From Liberiplasma sp046541015 (GTDB taxonomy: Bacteria; Bacillota_I; Bacilli_A; Izemoplasmatales; Izemoplasmataceae), in NCBI GenBank assembly GCA_046541015.1, contig JBKHEA010000002.1, forward strand, positions 1 through 64,000: DNA of 64,000 bases, read 5' to 3'. Numbering within the stretch: the first letter of the stretch is position 1; every line of letters begins with the position of its first letter. Below are positions 59,699 through 64,000 of the stretch, piece by piece. Under the pieces are notes generated by a model that saw only the letters and a program-made list of their open reading frames with translations, was not told the origin of the DNA and did not search any database. A program made the translations under genes and the position numbers.

Positions 59699-60926
59699 AC
59701 ACATCTTGATTTTCTTTTTGTTGTTTTCGCTTTTCTTTGATACTTACTGCAATAAATCCAGCAACGATTAAACCAAAGGTGATAATTAAGGTTAGTGTAA
59801 TTGAATTAATCCCTTCATCTTCTGGTGTTAAAGGCTCAATTTCTTGCATTTCGCTTAAATCATAATCGGTTTCAATCCTTAAGCTATGTAAATGATTTTC
59901 AATAAAATTTTCACTAAAATGTGCTTTACCATCTTCTGTAACAATGACAGCTTCTACCTCATCAAGTGAATTAATAAAAGTTAAAGCATCATCGACTTCA
60001 AGCAAGAAAATAATCGTAGAATATAAATCGCCTAAGGCAGGATCTTCTGAAATGACTGTTGCTGTTCTTGTGTGATTTGGTGGATAAAAATCATCTGGGT
60101 CGATGATGTGATGATAACTGACATCATCCACAACAAAGAAGCGTTCGTAATCCCCACTAGTGACAATATTTTGTCCAGAGTTCACACGTACTAAAGCATA
60201 ATAAGTAGAAGTATCCATAGGATTTCTTAAACTCCCAATCCAGTGATCTCTTGTAGCACTTGGATGTGGACCATAAAACTCAACATTGGATGCCCCAGCA
60301 TTTACTTGATAAGCACTTAGGTCTTGAGTTCTTAAATAGTCACTAACAAGTTTTGACCCATAACCTTTCGCAAAGCCCCCTAAATCAATACTCATCCCTT
60401 CTGGGATAGTAACCGTACTTGCCTCTTCATCAATGATAATATTATTTGGATCGGTATTGATTGCGGCATTTAAAAGCTCACTTTGATCTGGGATTTCACA
60501 AACAGGATTTGATAAACTTAAACAATCATCACGATAACTCGACCAGATTTTTAATACTTCTCCAATCGCAATATTAAACTTGCCTTGAGTTAAGGGATCG
60601 TTATATGACTCGATAGATAGTTTAATCATGTCGATAATCATCGGGTCAACTATAATAGCTTCACCTGGATTATCATTTAATGTTTTAACGTTATTAACGC
60701 CTTCATAGGCATCATATTTAGTAGATAATGTATGGACTTCATCTAAAATAGTTTCAACTTCACGCTTTATCGTATCAAAATCTGTATCCGGTGTGCCATA
60801 TAAATCAACCGTAACAATCGTATCAAAAACTAATATAGTTTTTTGTGATTTGACTAAGGTTTCTTCTTGGCAAGCACTTAATAAGAAAATGAATAAAAGG
60901 CTTAATAAACCAATATATTTTTTCAT
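59697..60926 (-). CDS. apbE: ApbE-type FAD:protein FMN transferase lipoprotein
   Basis: A 409-residue exported enzyme that moves FMN from FAD onto a Thr in target proteins. A lipoprotein signal peptide ends in LSAC (Cys about 19). The ApbE core has FDTIVTVDLYG near 35, VDLGGFAKGYGSKLVSDYL near 195, VNAGASNVEFYG, TSGDYERFF and HHIIDPDDFYPP. An unusual extra is a C-terminal membrane helix (SITLTLIITFGLIVAGFIAV) and basic tail, so the protein is anchored at both ends. I chose the ATG at 60926 after GAAAGGAAG. The obvious substrate is the DTVTGAT site of the lipoprotein at 63.2-64 kb. Confidence 0.92.
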   Translation of the reverse strand: MKKYIGLLSLLFIFLLSACQEETLVKSQKTILVFDTIVTVDLYGTPDTDFDTIKREVETILDEVHTLSTKYDAYEGVNNVKTLNDNPGEAIIVDPMIIDMIKLSIESYNDPLTQGKFNIAIGEVLKIWSSYRDDCLSLSNPVCEIPDQSELLNAAINTDPNNIIIDEEASTVTIPEGMSIDLGGFAKGYGSKLVSDYLRTQDLSAYQVNAGASNVEFYGPHPSATRDHWIGSLRNPMDTSTYYALVRVNSGQNIVTSGDYERFFVVDDVSYHHIIDPDDFYPPNHTRTATVISEDPALGDLYSTIIFLLEVDDALTFINSLDEVEAVIVTEDGKAHFSENFIENHLHSLRIETDYDLSEMQEIEPLTPEDEGINSITLTLIITFGLIVAGFIAVSIKEKRKQQKENQDV

Positions 60927-61005
60927 GAAAAATCTTCCTTTCAACGCCTAACATTATACCATAATTTTAAAACTTTTACTCAAGATTAAAAAAATTCTTT
61001 GTTCG

Positions 61006-61014
61006 TGCTATAAT
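61006..61014 (+). promoter_or_regulatory. Extended -10 promoter of the rnf-like genes
   Basis: TGC-TATAAT lies 27 bases before the RnfC-like start codon, divergent from apbE. No good -35 is visible. Confidence 0.55.
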
Positions 61015-61041
61015 AAACTAAACTTAATAAGGAGGCGTGCT

Positions 61042-62193
61042 ATGATTACAGTTAATAAAAGTTATTTACAACCTAAACGTGTTGCAATCGATTTAGGCAC
61101 GCTAGATGAAGACTTACTACTTAAAAATATTCACGATGAAGTGACTATTGGTGAGCCTTTACTTAAAGAAGTCACCCACGAACCCTTTAGTCCTTTAAGT
61201 GGGAAAGTCATGCAAATTATTACAAAACAAGATGAAAATAATCAAGATACGCTTAGTTTAATTATTGAAAATGACTTTAAAAATACAGTCTATAAACCGC
61301 TCGTTAAAAAACCAATTGATGAACTCATTGTTACATATTTTAAACCAACAAGTGATTTAGAACGCTTAAACTATAAAAAAAATATGCCCTTAATTGTTAA
61401 CTTGGTGCATGAAAATGAACCCTTTGTATCACTCGATCCGAAAATGATTGATGAGATGAAAGATGATTTACTAAGTACGCTTGCTTCAATGCATTCAATG
61501 TGGCAATATCGTGAAATTATTATCTTAACTAAAGAAGGGATTCGTACGAAGTGGTTTTCTTCGATGAATTTACCAATTACAGTTAAGAAAATAAAACTTG
61601 AAAAACATATTGATGCGGTTTATAAAATCATTAATAAAACGTTTAACAATGCCTTATATCACAAGAAAACGTATAATTATTTAACCCTTAACAGTATCAT
61701 CAAGCTTACCGATATGATAACCCATCATCGTCCTAGCATATTAACACAACTTACCATTAGTGGTGATGCAATCAATAATCCAATGGTATTATCTGTGCGC
61801 ATTGGAACGCTTTTTAGTGAGCTTATTCGTGTATTTAATGGCTTTAAAAACCATGAAACCATTACCTTACATAAAAACCGTATTATTGAAAATAATGTTA
61901 TTTTACATGAACAATTTTCTATTACTGAAACATTAAGCAGTATCCACGCACAAGCGTATAAAGAACGTGAAGTCTATGATTGTATTAAGTGCGGGAGTTG
62001 TAATGATATTTGTCCTGTTGGGATTTTACCTTCAAAAATCATGCATAGTTTAAATCAAGGGATTGCCCTTGATTATATGAAGAGTAATGTTTGTATAGAA
62101 TGTGGTTTATGCGCTTATATTTGTCCATCTAAGATTCCTGTAATGCACTATGTAAAAGAAGCTAAAAAGATTTTAAAGGGGGATCAATCATGA
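61042..62193 (+). CDS. RnfC-like 4Fe-4S protein lacking the FMN/NADH site
   Basis: A 383-residue protein related to RnfC. The N-terminal hybrid barrel is partly kept (GEPLLKEVTHEPFSPLSGKV near 37-56), and the RnfC stretch ECEPY...D is recognisable as NLVHENEPFVSLDPKMIDEM near 125. The glycine-rich GxGGAxFPT loop that binds FMN and NADH in RnfC should come just before it, but is replaced by glycine-free sequence ending in LNYKKNMPLIVN. Two C-terminal 4Fe-4S motifs are intact: CIKCGSCNDICPVG near 313 and CIECGLCAYICPSK near 351. It probably takes electrons from another carrier such as ferredoxin. The rnfD-like gene overlaps its TGA by four bases. Confidence 0.8.
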   Translation: MITVNKSYLQPKRVAIDLGTLDEDLLLKNIHDEVTIGEPLLKEVTHEPFSPLSGKVMQIITKQDENNQDTLSLIIENDFKNTVYKPLVKKPIDELIVTYFKPTSDLERLNYKKNMPLIVNLVHENEPFVSLDPKMIDEMKDDLLSTLASMHSMWQYREIIILTKEGIRTKWFSSMNLPITVKKIKLEKHIDAVYKIINKTFNNALYHKKTYNYLTLNSIIKLTDMITHHRPSILTQLTISGDAINNPMVLSVRIGTLFSELIRVFNGFKNHETITLHKNRIIENNVILHEQFSITETLSSIHAQAYKEREVYDCIKCGSCNDICPVGILPSKIMHSLNQGIALDYMKSNVCIECGLCAYICPSKIPVMHYVKEAKKILKGDQS

Positions 62194-63179
62194 ACTTTGT
62201 AGATAGAAAGACCCCTTTAGTTAGTACCTCTGAAAATAGTTATAAACGCTTAATTAGTTACCATATTGCGGTTTATTTTATGGTAGTGTTATCCCTGGTG
62301 TTACAAGCAGCGATTGGATTTAGAGAATTTGTCTTAGGATTTAGTCATGTTGTTATTGTAGTGGTTGTTAGTAGTTGTATAGTCGCTATTAGGTTGGCAC
62401 TTAAGAAAAAGCCACTTTATATGTATCGAGATTACATGGGATTAATTACCTATGCTTTATTAACAGCGCTCTTACTCCCTACTGAAAGTCCTTTTTATAT
62501 CTTTATTATTGCGGTTTTATTAATGGATTTCATTCGAGCATTTTTTGATAAAGTATTTAGAAAAAATATTATCCATCCAGTATTACTTAGCATTTTATTT
62601 ATCCATATCATTTTTGGCAGCTATTTACCAATTTCATTAACTATGAGTAATATTTTTCAAGAAGAGACGTTAAACTTTGGACCGATTAGATTCTTATTTG
62701 GTGTTTATCAAGGCTTAACATTAGGCTCAAGTGCTTTTATCGTGTTACTCTTTTTATGGATATATTTATCGGTCGCAAAAGTTATTCAACTTAAAATGAG
62801 TTTATTTTATTTACTCAATTTAATTGGCCTTGTGCTATACTACGGATTCTTTACCGAGATATCTTTATGGGAAAGTTTTACTAAAATATTAATAGGTTAT
62901 TCAGTTTTTATGCTAGTGTTTTTCATAGCTGAACCCACATCAACTCCAGAAACAAAAGAAGTAGCATGGATTTATAGCTTACTTGCAGCATTTTTAACAG
63001 CATGGTTTCGTATTCAGTTTAACTTAATAGAAGCTGCAATATATGCTGTAATCTTTGCACAACTAACCGGCTTTATTTTAGAACAATTCCAGCAACGAAC
63101 CAATCCACTAAGAGCAAGGTTAGTATTTGTTAGTATCTTATTACTTTGGGGAATTATGATTACCATCGCAATGCTATAA
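62190..63179 (+). CDS. RnfD/NqrB-like membrane protein without the SGAT flavin site
   Basis: A 329-residue membrane protein with about nine or ten helices, related to RnfD/NqrB. Supporting stretches are the N-terminal SENSYKRLISYHIAVYFMVV, the mid GPIRFLFGVYQGLTLGSSAF at the place of the IPGSIGETSA loop, and FFIAEPTSTPETKEVAWIYS for the FMATDPVTSP loop. In RnfD and NqrB, FMN is joined to Thr in an SGAT motif; I find no SGAT/TGAT anywhere here. Its start ATGA overlaps the RnfC-like stop, so the pair is coupled. Together they may move electrons from Fe-S centres to an extracytoplasmic acceptor. Confidence 0.75.
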   Translation: MNFVDRKTPLVSTSENSYKRLISYHIAVYFMVVLSLVLQAAIGFREFVLGFSHVVIVVVVSSCIVAIRLALKKKPLYMYRDYMGLITYALLTALLLPTESPFYIFIIAVLLMDFIRAFFDKVFRKNIIHPVLLSILFIHIIFGSYLPISLTMSNIFQEETLNFGPIRFLFGVYQGLTLGSSAFIVLLFLWIYLSVAKVIQLKMSLFYLLNLIGLVLYYGFFTEISLWESFTKILIGYSVFMLVFFIAEPTSTPETKEVAWIYSLLAAFLTAWFRIQFNLIEAAIYAVIFAQLTGFILEQFQQRTNPLRARLVFVSILLLWGIMITIAML

Positions 63180-63183
63180 AAAA

Positions 63184-63212
63184 AAGGCTAATTTTTATTA
63201 GCCTCTTTTTAT
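63184..63212. terminator. Bidirectional terminator
   Basis: GGCTAAT-TTTT-ATTAGCC has A and T runs on both sides, between the rnfD-like gene and the convergent lipoprotein gene. Confidence 0.85.
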
Positions 63213-63215
63213 GTC

Positions 63216-63989
63216 TTATTCTGTTGCGTTATCGTAAGCTTGTTGTGCTAAATTGAAGTAATCGTTAAAGTCACTCCATGTAGCACCAGTAACGGTGTCA
63301 TTAATACTCCAGAAGTTATCTTCACCACGAACAGTTGTGAATTCTTCTGATAAGTTTAATCCAATAATCGCATCAACGGTTGCATCTCTATTACCTAACC
63401 AACCACGATCACCAGTACTCCAGTAACCTGAATCTGATTTGTTTAAAGTAACACTTGAAGCATCACTTTCGATGGTTTCTAATTCAGTATTTTCAGTACC
63501 ATCTTCATTAGCGATGTAGACTTCTTCAGCTAAAATTTGATCAACATACCATTTAGCATTTTCTTCAGTTTCTACATAAACATCTAAATCAGCAATATCG
63601 TCAGTACTGTAAACAATTGATTGACTTCCTGCATCACCAGTTACAGCGCCTGTGAATAATTCATCACCAATTTGTAAGTATTTTGCGTAATAAGTTGTTA
63701 CGTGGTCTTCTGTATTACTTGAATCTCCACCACGTCTAGTGCCTACAACTCCAAGAACATCTTCTCTATCAGCATTAGATGCATCAACTTTACCCCAGCT
63801 GTAAGGTAAGAAATATTCTTCTAATGTTAAATCTGTAACAACACCATCTTTGTCGACTGTAATATCAGCAACCCCAACATAATGTCCATGAACAACACCA
63901 TAAGCGCTTGCTTCCGTAGAAGATGGACCACATGCAGCAACAGTGAATACTGCGACAAGCATAAAAATTAAAGCTAAAACTTTTCTCAT
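63216..63989 (-). CDS. FMN-binding lipoprotein (PplA/RnfG-like), flavinylation motif at the C-terminus
   Basis: A 257-residue predicted surface lipoprotein. The signal peptide ends VAAC with the lipidated Cys at about 20. It carries one FMN-binding domain: the N-terminal AYGVVHGHYVGVADITVDKD and the C-terminal NDTVTGATWSDF, in which T237 of the D-x-x-T-G-A-T motif is the expected site of covalent FMN added by ApbE. AGGAG at the window edge fixes the start. In known systems such proteins pass electrons across the wall to minerals or soluble acceptors, or act in fumarate or urocanate reduction. The end acceptor is unknown. It converges on the RnfC/RnfD-like pair. Confidence 0.88.
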   Translation of the reverse strand: MRKVLALIFMLVAVFTVAACGPSSTEASAYGVVHGHYVGVADITVDKDGVVTDLTLEEYFLPYSWGKVDASNADREDVLGVVGTRRGGDSSNTEDHVTTYYAKYLQIGDELFTGAVTGDAGSQSIVYSTDDIADLDVYVETEENAKWYVDQILAEEVYIANEDGTENTELETIESDASSVTLNKSDSGYWSTGDRGWLGNRDATVDAIIGLNLSEEFTTVRGEDNFWSINDTVTGATWSDFNDYFNLAQQAYDNATE

Positions 63990-64000
63990 TTGTTTCTCCT

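Noticed and set aside
27894..62193. UGA recoded as Trp, as in mycoplasmas
   Set aside because: Several genes stop at TGA exactly where homologues end, some in ATGA overlaps, and Trp is coded by TGG throughout.
1..64000. Mobile elements, prophage or CRISPR
   Set aside because: I found no transposase, integrase, phage structural gene, terminal repeats or regularly spaced repeats.

Overview
The window is AT-rich, densely coded bacterial DNA with strong AGGAGG-type ribosome binding sites and compact operons. It looks like a low-GC Bacillota/Mycoplasmatota lineage. UGA is a stop here: several genes end in TGA, for example at 27895-27897, 50668-50670, 51314-51316 and 62191-62193. This excludes code-4 mycoplasmas and fits Acholeplasma/Izemoplasma-like mollicutes or a small-genome Bacillota. 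The gene mix is a complete PDH complex, lipoate ligase, NfnAB-type transhydrogenase, Rnf-like proteins, class III FBPase, and cobalamin-linked and flavinylation genes. It suggests a fermentative anaerobe or facultative anaerobe that handles flavin- and ferredoxin-based electron flow. The lineage is my inference. I see no tRNA, rRNA, CRISPR array, transposase or prophage.

Layout. 1-5.2 kb: the 3' end of an iron alcohol dehydrogenase, a nuclease-helicase (XPD/DinG type) and class III fructose-bisphosphatase. 5.3-11.4 kb: pdhA-pdhB-pdhC-pdhD operon with a convergent lipoate-protein ligase. 11.5-22.7 kb: single genes, mostly with their own hairpin terminators: nicotinate phosphoribosyltransferase, thiol peroxidase, an RsgI-like lipoprotein, HtpG, a YtcJ-like amidohydrolase, a MATE exporter, a membrane HD-GYP protein and a PhzF protein. 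22.7-28.8 kb: an operon of a giant coiled-coil protein, cardiolipin synthase and an ABC-2 exporter. 28.8-34.7 kb: cobalamin adenosyltransferase, pirin, DegV, TetR and an FtsX-type permease. 34.8-40.8 kb: a very acidic large lipoprotein, an orphan structured RNA, a second HD-GYP protein and a YgjV-like protein. 40.9-47.5 kb: two fused ATPase-FtsX transporters and an SLC13 permease. 47.5-53.6 kb: class II photolyase divergent from an operon of an OLD-like TOPRIM ATPase, a LURP-one protein, a methyltransferase, a D-2-hydroxyacid dehydrogenase, a reductive-dehalogenase/QueG-like corrinoid Fe-S protein and Smr. 53.7-59.0 kb: nfnAB, two DegV genes, and MarR and PadR regulators. 59.1-64 kb: a Gx transporter, ApbE flavin transferase, RnfC-like and RnfD-like proteins, and an FMN-binding lipoprotein.

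How it fits together. PDH makes acetyl-CoA and NADH, and LplA supplies its lipoyl group. NfnAB links NADH, ferredoxin and NADPH. The last locus looks like a route from cytosolic carriers through Fe-S and membrane proteins to a surface lipoprotein carrying covalent FMN.

The most notable items are: (1) an orphan RNA of about 208 nt at 37.79-38.0 kb with a consensus promoter, a long-range closing helix, a possible pseudoknot and its own terminator; and (2) the Rnf-like module, in which the RnfC and RnfD homologues have both lost their recognisable flavin sites while ApbE and a flavinylatable lipoprotein sit beside them.
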